DNA of 64,000 nt. Source: F23-D06 sp002392325. GTDB taxonomy: Bacteria > Bacteroidota > Bacteroidia > Bacteroidales > WCHB1-69. The notes beneath the pieces were generated by a model. That model did no database searches. It had not been told where the DNA came from and was given only the letters and a program-made list of their open reading frames with translations. Positions within the stretch are counted from its first letter, which is position 1; every line of letters starts with the position of its first letter. Positions 25,870 to 34,315 of the stretch are shown piece by piece. The stretch is from positions 3,524 to 67,523 of the forward strand of contig CAMORT010000005.1 in the NCBI GenBank assembly GCA_946624065.1, read 5' to 3'. The position numbers were made by a program, and so were the translations under genes.

Positions 25870-28800
25870 ATGGAGAAAAAACGGCAATTTATTGTTAAAT
25901 CATTGATACAATGCATATTAATATGCGTTGCGGTTCTTTTCACCATCTCAAAAGCCGACGCCCAATTCTATAATGGCTCGCAAATTAGCTTCGGGAAAAA
26001 CCGCGTGCAGCACCAGAATTTCAACTGGCAGTTCATGCGTGCGGAGCAATATGATGTTTATTTTTATCCCACAGGCAAGGCGTTGGCGCAATATGTCTAT
26101 TTTAAGGCCCCGCAGATTATCGCTGACATTGAGGAAAAACTGCATTATTCTTCCAGAAGGAAACTCCAGCTTATCGTTTACAATACCCAAGAGGATTTTC
26201 GCGAGTCCAATTTTGCCTACGACGACGATGATTTCTACAACCAAGGCGGCGTGACGAATGTCTATGGCACGAAAATCTACATCTATTTTGACGGCAACCG
26301 TGCGCACTTGGACCGGATGATCCGTAGCGGCATTATGAATGTGTATGCCCACTGGTTGGTGCAAGGCGCGTCGGTAGGTTCCAACATGACCTACGATTAT
26401 CTCATGGATGTGCCCAACTGGTATTTCAGCGGACTGGCTTCCTACTATGGCGAGTCGTGGAACAGCGATGTGGATGCGCATGTGAAGGACGGCATCCTAA
26501 CACAGCATTATGCTGATTTTGATGATCTTTCGCCTCGTGATGCGACTTATGCCGGACATTCGTTATGGAAATATATAAGCGACACATACGGCGAGGAGAG
26601 CATCTATCGAATTTTGTACGCCACCCGTGCGTTCAAGAGCATGTCGCGGGCTTTCACCTATGTGGCTCAGGTGCCCTATCAGACATTATTGTACAATTGG
26701 TACAAATATTATTGCGTGATGTATTATCCGGATCTGGAGCGCCAGATACCACAAGGCAACGGCATCGTGAAACGCCCGAATCCGAAACGGGAATACACGC
26801 GTTTTTGCTTTGCGCCGGATGGTCAGAGTTATGCGTATGTGACCAATGAGGCCGGGCAGGTGCGGGTGTGGCTCAAAACCGCCGACAGCAAAAGACCGAG
26901 ATGCATCCTGAAACGGTTTCAAAAAATTGAAGACAACCCCGACCTCTCGTATCCGCTTTTGGCATGGCATCCGTATGACTCTATCCTTGGTATGACCTTT
27001 GAGTCGAAAGGGCATTGCTACTATTATCCGTACGATGTGTCGAAACGAAAATGGCAGAAGCGCTTTCTGGTGGATGTGGAGAAGATAACCTCATGGTGCT
27101 ATTCGGATGACGGGAAAATGATGCTGTTTTCCGGATTTAAAAACGGGCAGTCTGATATTTTCATCTACAGTTTCCTTTCCCGTTCTTTCCAAAATCTGAC
27201 GAACGATTTTTATGATGATTATGCGCCTGTTTTTGTGCGAGACCAGAAAGAGATCGTGTTTTCGTCCAACCGTCCGCGTGACACGATTATGCTGAATGAC
27301 GAAATGACAGAGGCGACGCCACAGAATCATTACGACTTGTTTTTGTATTCGTATGCCAAGAATGATCCGGCACTCTTGCGGGTTACCGATTTGGAGCAAG
27401 GCAACGCATATGACGCACGACGCGTGAATCGGGACAACATTGTCTTTTTGGGTGACGAGAGCATATATGTGAATCAGTATGCGGCTCGATTTGACAGTAC
27501 TATAAGCCGGATTGACACGGCCGTGCACTATATGTCGTTTGCCAAAACCCACCCGCTCACGGATGTGGGGGTGAGTTCTCTTGAACATGATTATGATGCG
27601 GTGAACCAGCAGGTTGCCACTATATCGCTGAAAAATGGAGTAAAAGGCATCCATGTTAATCCGTTGGATTTTTCAAAGCAGGTCACGGTAGAACCGTCGT
27701 TTTTTCATCAGAAAATATTGTTGGAAAACGAGCGGCAGGAAGCATTGAAGATGGATACGGTTCCCCAAGATACCCTGGGTGGTGATTCCGTTGCGCCCAA
27801 AGCGGAATTCTATATTCCTGTGGGAAGCGGCTATAGGGTACAATATTCAATCAATAAGGTGATTACGCAGGCAGACTTCAGTTTTTTGAACACCTCGTAT
27901 CAGCAATTTGAAGGTGGCACCTCTCCGATTTACCTCAATACCGGTTTCAACGCATTGTTCATGTTGGGTATAAACGACCTGTTTGAGGATTATCGGGTTA
28001 CGGGCGGTTTCCGAGTGGGAGTGGACCTGAACAGTTATGAGTTCATGATGAGTTATGAAAATCTGGCGCGCCGCTTGGACCGTCAGATTGTCATTTACCG
28101 CCAATCCATCACTTCCAGCATAAGGGATTATGTTTATAAGCAGCGTTCCAACAGCATTTTCTATATCTTGAAATTCCCTTTTAACAAGATTCACAGTGTG
28201 CGGCTGACTTTGAACGGGCGCTATGAGTCGAATGTGATTGGCGCGTTGAGTGACAACTCGCTGCGTATGCCCGAAGAACGGCATTTGTGGGCGGGTGTGA
28301 AATTGGAATACATTTTCGATTCCTCAAAGGAGTTGTACACGAATCTGTGGCGTGGCACTAAGATGAAGATTTTTGCGGAGTATAACCAGCGGGCTGAGAA
28401 AGAAACGCAGAATTTGCTGGTGGTGGGTTTGGATGCGCGGCGCTCCTTCAAACTGTACAAAAATATGACTTTTGCCGTGCGCCTGGCCGCTTCAACCAAT
28501 GTGGGTTCGGCTCGTTTGGTGTACTATATGGGCGGCGTCGATAATTGGATTAACGCCAAGTTCGACAGAGATATTTGGGTTGACCAATCCAAGAACTACG
28601 CTTATCAGACGCTGGCCACCAACATGCGCGGCTTTAAGCAGAATATTCGCAACGGCACTTCGTTCGTTTTGTTGAGTGGAGAGTTGCGAGTGCCCATAGT
28701 GCAACTTATCGCCGGACGAAAAGTGTCGTTTAACTTCTTGAATTCCATACAGTTGAATTTGTTTGGCGACTTTGGTACCGCCTGGACGGGTTTGACACCT

Positions 28801-29022
28801 TATTCTGAAGAGAATTGCTTGTACACCCGTTACATTACCAGCGGTCCAATATCGGTTGTGGTGCGTCGGCAAGTGGATCCTTTCGTGGGTGGATTCGGTG
28901 TCGGAGCACGGTGCTCGCTGCTGGGTTACTTCCTCCGCTTCGATTATGCCTGGGGTGTGGAGGATTTTAAAATCCCGAACAAGAAAGGCATGTTTCTGTT
29001 CTCCATCGGAACCGATTTTTAA
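25870..29022 (+). CDS. TolB-like surface protein with peptidase-like N-domain and C-terminal barrel
   Basis: 1050 residues from the ATG at 25870, 16 nt after a -7 element; the signal peptide ends ...ISKADAQ. The N-terminal ~270 residues resemble the peptidase-MA-like region of Bacteroidota TolB homologs (QYDVYFYPTGKALAQYV, LVQGASVGSNMTYDYLMDVPNWYFSGLASYYGE), but no HExxH zinc motif is visible. The middle carries beta-propeller blades of the WD40/TolB type (FAPDGQSYAYVTNEAG, WCYSDDGKMMLFSG, RDQKEIVFSSNRP). The last ~350 residues look like an outer membrane beta-barrel ending ...GMFLFSIGTDF. Role unknown. The stop overlaps the hydF stop by 4 nt. Confidence 0.8.
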   Translation: MEKKRQFIVKSLIQCILICVAVLFTISKADAQFYNGSQISFGKNRVQHQNFNWQFMRAEQYDVYFYPTGKALAQYVYFKAPQIIADIEEKLHYSSRRKLQLIVYNTQEDFRESNFAYDDDDFYNQGGVTNVYGTKIYIYFDGNRAHLDRMIRSGIMNVYAHWLVQGASVGSNMTYDYLMDVPNWYFSGLASYYGESWNSDVDAHVKDGILTQHYADFDDLSPRDATYAGHSLWKYISDTYGEESIYRILYATRAFKSMSRAFTYVAQVPYQTLLYNWYKYYCVMYYPDLERQIPQGNGIVKRPNPKREYTRFCFAPDGQSYAYVTNEAGQVRVWLKTADSKRPRCILKRFQKIEDNPDLSYPLLAWHPYDSILGMTFESKGHCYYYPYDVSKRKWQKRFLVDVEKITSWCYSDDGKMMLFSGFKNGQSDIFIYSFLSRSFQNLTNDFYDDYAPVFVRDQKEIVFSSNRPRDTIMLNDEMTEATPQNHYDLFLYSYAKNDPALLRVTDLEQGNAYDARRVNRDNIVFLGDESIYVNQYAARFDSTISRIDTAVHYMSFAKTHPLTDVGVSSLEHDYDAVNQQVATISLKNGVKGIHVNPLDFSKQVTVEPSFFHQKILLENERQEALKMDTVPQDTLGGDSVAPKAEFYIPVGSGYRVQYSINKVITQADFSFLNTSYQQFEGGTSPIYLNTGFNALFMLGINDLFEDYRVTGGFRVGVDLNSYEFMMSYENLARRLDRQIVIYRQSITSSIRDYVYKQRSNSIFYILKFPFNKIHSVRLTLNGRYESNVIGALSDNSLRMPEERHLWAGVKLEYIFDSSKELYTNLWRGTKMKIFAEYNQRAEKETQNLLVVGLDARRSFKLYKNMTFAVRLAASTNVGSARLVYYMGGVDNWINAKFDRDIWVDQSKNYAYQTLATNMRGFKQNIRNGTSFVLLSGELRVPIVQLIAGRKVSFNFLNSIQLNLFGDFGTAWTGLTPYSEENCLYTRYITSGPISVVVRRQVDPFVGGFGVGARCSLLGYFLRFDYAWGVEDFKIPNKKGMFLFSIGTDF

Positions 29023-30203
29023 TCTTGGATAAACGGTTGCACTGCCCGTTTGAAAATGCCATTCAGGTAGGCGATGACCATCCCGTAATTGGATACGGGA
29101 ATGCCGGCGTCAATGGCGGGTTTTAATCTGTTAATCAGTTGTTTGCGGGTAATCATGCAACCGCCGCATTGGATAACCATGGCATATTGCCGGATGTCAG
29201 GGATGGCGTTGAGGCCGGACACGAAGTCAAAGTGCAGCTGTTTGCCCGTGTGCTGTTGTATCCAGCGGGGCAGTTTGCCGCGCCCGATGTCCTCGCATGA
29301 GGTGAGGTGTGTGCACGATTCCAGCATCAGGATTTTATCGCCGTCCTGCAGTTTGTCGAGGTGCGGGGTGCCTTGCAGATAATGCCCGAAATCGCCCTTG
29401 TGATGGGCCAGCACGATACTGAAGCCCGTAAGCGGGATGCTTTCTGGCACGTCCTTGGACACGCGCCCGAACATCTGGCTGTCGGTCACCACCAGTTTGG
29501 GAGTCGGGTTGCGCCGGAGCCAGTCGGACACTTTGTCCTCTTTCAGCACCACGGCAATGGCGTTATTGTCCAGAATGTCGCGAATCATCTGTACTTGCGG
29601 CAGAATGAGCCGGCCTTCGGGGGCCTCGGTGTCGATAGGGGTCACCAGCAGAACCGTGTCGTTATCTTCGATAATATCACCCAATAATGAGTGAGAAATG
29701 TAGGCCGAAGAGGGCATCTTTTGCACTATGGCATCCAATAATGCCGATATGCCTTGGCCGGTCTTCGCACTTACATCGTACATATTATGGGCGATGACGC
29801 CGTCGGGGAGGGATGAGGTGGAATTGAGGTCGGACTTGTTGTTGGCGATGATGAAGGGAATCTCATATTCGTGGAATTTGTCCATCAGCATGCGCTCGGG
29901 TTGCCCGCACACATGGTTTGTGGTGACCAGTATGGCAAAGTCGATGGTTTTCAGCGCTTCCAGCGTCTTCTGAATGCGTTTTTGTCCTACAGTGCCTTCG
30001 TCGTCGATGCCGGCGGTGTCAATGAGCACCACGGGTCCGATGCCGAAAATCTCGATGGATTTTTTCACGGGGTCAGTGGTAGTGCCGGCGGTGGCATCCA
30101 CAATGGCGATTTCCTGACCGGTGATGGCGTTGATGAGGGAACTCTTGCCGTTGTTGCGCCGCCCGAAGATTCCGATATGGGGTTTGGTTTCGCGTCCTTT
30201 CAT
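29019..30203 (-). CDS. hydF: [FeFe]-hydrogenase H-cluster maturation GTPase HydF
   Basis: 394 residues from the ATG at 30203, 8 nt after a -7 element. The N-terminal GTPase domain has P-loop GRRNNGKS (residues 14-21), switch DATAGTTTDPV, DTAGIDDEG and NKSD. The C-terminal iron-sulfur region shows C-T-H-x3-C and CGGC (residues 346-349), the ligands of the HydF [4Fe-4S] cluster. HydF is the scaffold on which the diiron subcluster is assembled with HydE and HydG before transfer to the hydrogenase. Neither HydE, HydG nor hydrogenase subunits are in this window. Confidence 0.94.
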   Translation of the reverse strand: MKGRETKPHIGIFGRRNNGKSSLINAITGQEIAIVDATAGTTTDPVKKSIEIFGIGPVVLIDTAGIDDEGTVGQKRIQKTLEALKTIDFAILVTTNHVCGQPERMLMDKFHEYEIPFIIANNKSDLNSTSSLPDGVIAHNMYDVSAKTGQGISALLDAIVQKMPSSAYISHSLLGDIIEDNDTVLLVTPIDTEAPEGRLILPQVQMIRDILDNNAIAVVLKEDKVSDWLRRNPTPKLVVTDSQMFGRVSKDVPESIPLTGFSIVLAHHKGDFGHYLQGTPHLDKLQDGDKILMLESCTHLTSCEDIGRGKLPRWIQQHTGKQLHFDFVSGLNAIPDIRQYAMVIQCGGCMITRKQLINRLKPAIDAGIPVSNYGMVIAYLNGIFKRAVQPFIQD

Positions 30204-30210
30204 AATGCTG

Positions 30211-30218
30211 CAAAAGTA
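30211..30218 (-). promoter_or_regulatory. -7 promoter element for hydF
   Basis: On the minus strand TACTTTTG, 7 nt before the chosen ATG at 30203, giving a very short leader. Confidence 0.55.
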
Positions 30219-30248
30219 CATTTTTTTTCGTGGCGTTTTATTTTTTTA

Positions 30249-30256
30249 TATTTTTG
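30249..30256 (+). promoter_or_regulatory. -7 promoter element in front of a short open frame
   Basis: TATTTTTG, 5 nt before the ATG at 30262; the transcript would be leaderless. Confidence 0.5.
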
Positions 30257-30261
30257 CACCG

Positions 30262-30408
30262 ATGAATATAGTTCTATTGTACAACATCATGCCCTTAGGA
30301 CAGGATAGTACTAAAGATAAACAGGAAACCTTATGGAGTGTAAGCGTAGCGCGTAGGCGGAAGGCACAAAAGTTAATCTTTTATCGGGGTTCGCTCCCGT
30401 TTCCATAA
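30262..30408 (+). pseudogene. Short open frame, probable truncated gene start
   Basis: 48 codons beginning MNIVLLYNIMPLGQDST, directly behind a good -7 element, which argues for a real gene start. The frame ends after ~20 plausible residues plus a basic stretch (SVARRRKAQKL) and overlaps, antisense, the 3' end of the gene at 30373-30780. I do not recognise it. The simplest reading is a gene whose 3' part was replaced when the downstream accessory gene arrived, but a real small protein is possible. Confidence 0.3.
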
Positions 30409-30780
30409 TAGTTTTCTGGATTTTACAACGGCGGTCCTAACTGGGAGCGCCGTTCTTATTTCCCAGAATTTCTTCTTGTAGTTGTAGTTAAGCGTAACAA
30501 CGGCTACATAATTTTTTCCTTCGGTATTGGATGTCACTAAATCCAATGCGTCATTCGGAGCTTGGCGAATTTCTCCAAAAGTCGTGACAATCAATTTGAC
30601 AAAATCCATTGCTGATATACCAAGAGTGTCGAGTTCCATCTTGTGTTTCTTGTTTATATGCTCGATATGTCTGTTGTCAATCATGATGTCAGCGCACTTC
30701 ACATGCGCTTGTTTCGCAATAGGCATAGAGATTCTACCGACTTTGATGTACTCGGAGGCGAATGCTTTGTTAGCGTTCAT
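30373..30780 (-). CDS. Small protein resembling BECR-type (barnase/EndoU/colicin/RelE) nuclease domains
   Basis: 135 residues. The pattern of a His-rich helix (DNRHIEHINKKHKMEL), a spacing helix (SAMDFVKLIVTTFGEI), two strands with polar pairs (NYVAVVTLNYNYKKKFWEIRTALPVR) and a basic C-terminal end (KSRKLLWKRER) recalls the barnase-EndoU-ColicinE5/D-RelE-like domains found in phage polyvalent proteins and some toxins. This is pattern recognition only; no single catalytic motif proves it. The gene has its own -7 element 87 nt upstream. No obvious antitoxin neighbour overlaps it. It lies in a short accessory patch between hydF and the ABC transporter unit. Confidence 0.6.
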   Translation of the reverse strand: MNANKAFASEYIKVGRISMPIAKQAHVKCADIMIDNRHIEHINKKHKMELDTLGISAMDFVKLIVTTFGEIRQAPNDALDLVTSNTEGKNYVAVVTLNYNYKKKFWEIRTALPVRTAVVKSRKLLWKRERTPIKD

Positions 30781-30866
30781 GGTTTTCTTTTTTGTTTTCT
30801 GTTAATGGTTGATGTTTTTTCGCGAACTATAGAATGTAATGTCATAGTTGTTGTGATTTTCGATGA

Positions 30867-30874
30867 CAAAAATA
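30867..30874 (-). promoter_or_regulatory. -7 promoter element for the BECR-like gene
   Basis: On the minus strand TATTTTTG, 86 nt before the ATG at 30780. Confidence 0.5.
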
Positions 30875-30977
30875 CAACAATCCATTTAGATGATTCTCTT
30901 CAATAAATATTTTTTCCATAAAAATGACGAAACTATGGTTTTGTTCGTTTTTCTGCAAATATTGCGAGATATTTGAC

Positions 30978-31001
30978 CATTTTGCTGACATTAGCAAAAT
31001 G
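30978..31001 (+). promoter_or_regulatory. Operator-like inverted repeat
   Basis: Perfect 9-base arms CATTTTGCT and AGCAAAATG separated by 6 bases, ending 10 nt upstream of the -7 element at 31012. That position covers the -33 region, as expected for a repressor or activator site. Confidence 0.5.
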
Positions 31002-31011
31002 ATTTTTTCCC

Positions 31012-31019
31012 TATCTTTG
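31012..31019 (+). promoter_or_regulatory. -7 promoter element for the AT-rich orphan
   Basis: TATCTTTG inside CCCTATCTTTGCCCC, the same 15 bases as around the promoter at 1662; 57 nt upstream of the ATG at 31077. Confidence 0.6.
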
Positions 31020-31076
31020 CCCCGTCAATCTGATAAACAAGCTGCGGATATAAATATCATTTTTAATTGTTTTTTT

Positions 31077-31457
31077 ATGGCAAGATCAGAAGAATTGGTT
31101 AAAAATATTTATTTGGCTGCTCAAGAAGTATATGATAATAAAATTTCATTGAAAGACCAGAAGATTAAGATGCAGAATTTTTTTGGAATGAATCCTGGGT
31201 CCTTCAATGATTTTTATTATGGGTATGCGAAGATGAGGACCGGAGAAATTAGCAAAAGAGGACTTGAAACTCGTTCATATGATTACTTTATTTTAAAAAT
31301 ATATGAAGAGTTTGGAAGAGTTGGATTAGAAAAAGCATTACAATCATTTCGGCAGACACTTGATTATTACCAACAAACAATAGGGGTTCCTTGCCGTTCA
31401 TGGCAACGCATATATGATAAATATAGCGAATTATTAAAATCACGATCAGGAGAATAG
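31077..31457 (+). CDS. Unrecognised AT-rich 126-residue protein
   Basis: Start taken at the ATG at 31077 because the longer frame crosses the promoter. The protein begins MARSEELVKNIYLAAQEVYD and is predicted mostly alpha-helical (LKDQKIKMQNFFGMNPGSFNDFYYGYAKMRTG; YDYFILKIYEEFGRVGLEKALQSF). It has no signal peptide or membrane segment, so it should be cytoplasmic. Codons are much richer in A/T than those of hydF or the ABC operon, suggesting recent acquisition. A palindrome overlaps its promoter, so it is probably regulated. I assign no function. Confidence 0.7.
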   Translation: MARSEELVKNIYLAAQEVYDNKISLKDQKIKMQNFFGMNPGSFNDFYYGYAKMRTGEISKRGLETRSYDYFILKIYEEFGRVGLEKALQSFRQTLDYYQQTIGVPCRSWQRIYDKYSELLKSRSGE

Positions 31458-31473
31458 TAAACTTGTAAAAATT

Positions 31474-31541
31474 CCCATGTACCATGTTCACCCCATTCTC
31501 CTCCTTTACCAACGTCACCTCATGCACCCATTTCACCACCT
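31474..31541. repeat. Degenerate pyrimidine-rich TTCACC/GCACCC repeat
   Basis: A run of imperfect units (ATGTACC, TTCACCCC, CCTTTACC, GTCACC, ATGCACCCA, TTTCACC) reaching the stop codon of the ABC transporter gene. It resembles the repeat in front of trmO. Confidence 0.6.
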
Positions 31542-33326
31542 CTAACTTATCGTTTTCGCAATCTTCTCGATGTTCAGACTTCTTGCCGAGGCGTCGATGA
31601 TCTCCTTGTAGATGCCGCCCTTCTTGTAGATTTCGTCGGGGTCGCCGTCCTCCTCCACGCGACCGTCCTTGAGCGCGTAGATGTAGTCGGCGTCGATGAT
31701 CTGCGAGATGCTGTGGGAGATGATGATGACGGTGCGGTCCTGCTTGATGGCGTCGATGCTGTTCTTGATCTGCTCGGTGGCGATGGCGTCTAAGCTGGCG
31801 GTGGGCTCATCGAGGAAGATGATGGGTGGATTCTTCAGAAACATGCGGGCGATGGCCACGCGCTGCTGCTGCCCGCCGGATAGGTCGGCGGCGTTGTGCG
31901 CGAACTGCTTAGGCAGTTCCATGACTTGGTCGTAGAGGTGCGCCTTTTTAGCTGCCTCCACCACCTCCTCGTGCGAAGCTTCCGGATTGCCGTAGAGGAT
32001 GTTCTCCTCAATCGTGCCGTCAAAAATGTGGTTCTTCTGCAACACCAACCCGATGTTCTCGCGCAGATATTGCGTGTCGTAGTCCTTCAGATCGACCCCG
32101 TCGAGGGTGATGGTGCCCACCTGCGGCTCGTAGAATTTGTCCAGCAAGTTGACAATCGTACTCTTGCCCGCACCCGAGAGCCCGACCAACGCTGTGATCT
32201 TGCCCGGCTCAATCTTCATATTGACGCCGAACAAAGCCTGCGTGCCGTTCGGGTAGGTGAAATCGACACCCTTCAGCTCGAAGTTGCCGTGTATGGGCTC
32301 CGGTCTGTACTCGCCCGACGGCTCGACCTCCTTTTCGGAGTTGAGGATGCCGAAGAAACCCTCCGCGTAGATCAGCGCGTCGTTCACATCATCGAAGATG
32401 CGCTGCAGCTGTGTGATGGGCGCGATGACATTGCTGAACAACATCACATGGTACATGATCTTACCGATGGTCATGCCCGGATACTCAATGAGCACAAGGT
32501 AGGCGGTGAGGATGATGACCAGCACGGTGCCCACCTGTCGCACGAAGCTCTTGAGACCGTTGTAGTAGAAAGCTACCCTGCGGGTTTTCATCTGGTTCTC
32601 TGTCACTTGGTTCTGAATGTCCAACTGTTTCTGCCCCTCAATCTGCTCGCGGTTGAAACTTTTGATAACATTGATGGAGTCGATGATGTTCTTGATACCC
32701 TGACTTTTAGACTCCAGATGGCTACGCATCTCGCGCCGCCAACCCTTGAGCCGACGCGCCTGGCGGTAGGTAATCCAGAAATAGACCGGCACGATGCCGA
32801 GGGCGACCAAACCGACATAAACATTGGCTGCGAACATCAGGATGAGGGCGAGCAGGGCGCTGGTGAACAACGGCAGCAGGTCGATGAAGAAGTTCTGCAC
32901 CGTGCGCGACAATGAACTGACACCCTGATCGATACGAGCTTGTAGCTTGCCGGTGGCGTTGTCGCCAGAGTTGAAGAAGGCCATCTTGAAGGTGAGCACC
33001 TTCTCGATGACGCTTTGCGCCAAGTCGCGGCTGACATAAATCCGCATCCGCTCGCCGAAATAGTTCTGTGCAAAGGTGACGATTGCGGAGAGCAACTCCT
33101 TGCCTAACAGCACGATGGAGATGATGGTCATAATTCGCGCCGCCTGACCCCATTGGAAGTTGGTGCCGATGAGCGCATTGATGGCATCGACCGTCCGGTC
33201 GAGCACAATGGCGTTCACCTGTGCCATTAACGACCCGACCAAAGTCAGTATCAAAGTTGTGAAAACCAGCCACTTATAGGGCTTTACAAAAGGGCGAACA
33301 TTTTTGAATAATTGGAAAAGGTTCAT
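31542..33326 (-). CDS. ABC transporter, fused permease and ATPase (exporter type)
   Basis: 594 residues. The N-terminal ~320 residues hold six membrane helices of the type I exporter fold; the C-terminal nucleotide-binding domain has Walker A GLSGAGKST (382-390), signature DLSGGQQQRVAIARM, Walker B IIFLDEPTASLD and the H-loop IIISHSIS. It is an MsbA/multidrug-like half-transporter that works as a homodimer; lipid, drug or peptide export are all possible. It is the last gene of the rimO-methyltransferase-ABC unit (9-nt gap). No partner half-transporter is adjacent. Confidence 0.92.
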   Translation of the reverse strand: MNLFQLFKNVRPFVKPYKWLVFTTLILTLVGSLMAQVNAIVLDRTVDAINALIGTNFQWGQAARIMTIISIVLLGKELLSAIVTFAQNYFGERMRIYVSRDLAQSVIEKVLTFKMAFFNSGDNATGKLQARIDQGVSSLSRTVQNFFIDLLPLFTSALLALILMFAANVYVGLVALGIVPVYFWITYRQARRLKGWRREMRSHLESKSQGIKNIIDSINVIKSFNREQIEGQKQLDIQNQVTENQMKTRRVAFYYNGLKSFVRQVGTVLVIILTAYLVLIEYPGMTIGKIMYHVMLFSNVIAPITQLQRIFDDVNDALIYAEGFFGILNSEKEVEPSGEYRPEPIHGNFELKGVDFTYPNGTQALFGVNMKIEPGKITALVGLSGAGKSTIVNLLDKFYEPQVGTITLDGVDLKDYDTQYLRENIGLVLQKNHIFDGTIEENILYGNPEASHEEVVEAAKKAHLYDQVMELPKQFAHNAADLSGGQQQRVAIARMFLKNPPIIFLDEPTASLDAIATEQIKNSIDAIKQDRTVIIISHSISQIIDADYIYALKDGRVEEDGDPDEIYKKGGIYKEIIDASARSLNIEKIAKTIS

Positions 33327-33335
33327 AATGCGAAT

Positions 33336-34304
33336 TTAGTTTTTGACATATATTCCAAACAGAAAGTCGCTTGGATATTTTTGCAGATATTGGTCTTCAA
33401 ACTCAAACAATTGTTGCAGGAGTAGTGTCTGATTTTGGTTGCATTCCAAAAAATGATGCGACAAATCCTTGAGCAACGGCATAAGAATATTCCCTCCATA
33501 GCCTTTTTCCTCTTTGATGGAGAAGAACTTGTGTATAGATGGCAGAATATTTGCCGATTCCACACATTCAGACGGATCGGAAACAATCATGCGAAGTCGC
33601 CCGGAACCGTAATATTTGTTTTTGTACAAGTTACTGCAAAACATTTTACGGTACTGTTTTTCAATGAGGGACAATCCTTGGTTGATGGCCTCAATTTGAT
33701 ATTTTGGGTATTGTAATCGGTTTGCTCCCACGTATTCATTTATTACCAGCCAACCTGATGGGGAGAGTGTACGATGGATCTTTTGCAGAAAAGATTCCAT
33801 GTTTTTGAAATGATGCAAGGAGCCATGGAAAAACACAAGGTCATAGCCATTTTCTGGCAGTGGATGGGCGAGAATGTCTTCTGCTAGGAAATGCATGTTC
33901 ACCAAGCCGTTTTCCGAAGCGGTTTTGGCTGCTTCTTGAATCAATTGTTCAGAGAAATCGATACAGGTGATATCCCAATGGGAATTCAGTTGGGCAAGTT
34001 TGATTTCATGACTGCACACACCGGAACCGATGGATAGCATGCGGATTTTCTGTTCTTCGGGGATGAGTTTCTTGGACAAGTATGTTTCGTAAGTCATCGT
34101 TTCATCCCCTGTTATCATCCGGTTCCATCGTTTTTGAACCAGAGGAATCATGGACCATGTGTCGATCCGGATGTCTGTTTCGTTGAAACTGCTCTTCGTT
34201 CTGCTTTTCCCCGAAGGGGACAATTTGCTTAACAGGAAAGGCAATCCCCGTTGCACACTTTTCAGATAAATGTCGCGAAAATCTTCTATTGTTATGAATG
34301 CCAT
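33336..34304 (-). CDS. Class I SAM-dependent methyltransferase
   Basis: 322 residues. A ~95-residue N-terminal extension precedes the methyltransferase core: motif I MLSIGSGVCSHE, acidic strand ITCIDFSEQLI, then DLVFFHGSLHHFKNMESFL (post-motif with the HH typical of UbiE/Methyltransf_11 types) and SGWLVINEYVG. Substrate unknown; a small molecule or lipid is more likely than DNA or RNA given this motif order. It sits 11 nt after rimO and 9 nt before the ABC exporter, so the methyltransferase and exporter may act on a common product. Confidence 0.85.
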   Translation of the reverse strand: MAFITIEDFRDIYLKSVQRGLPFLLSKLSPSGKSRTKSSFNETDIRIDTWSMIPLVQKRWNRMITGDETMTYETYLSKKLIPEEQKIRMLSIGSGVCSHEIKLAQLNSHWDITCIDFSEQLIQEAAKTASENGLVNMHFLAEDILAHPLPENGYDLVFFHGSLHHFKNMESFLQKIHRTLSPSGWLVINEYVGANRLQYPKYQIEAINQGLSLIEKQYRKMFCSNLYKNKYYGSGRLRMIVSDPSECVESANILPSIHKFFSIKEEKGYGGNILMPLLKDLSHHFLECNQNQTLLLQQLFEFEDQYLQKYPSDFLFGIYVKN

Positions 34305-34315
34305 GAAAGCAACTG

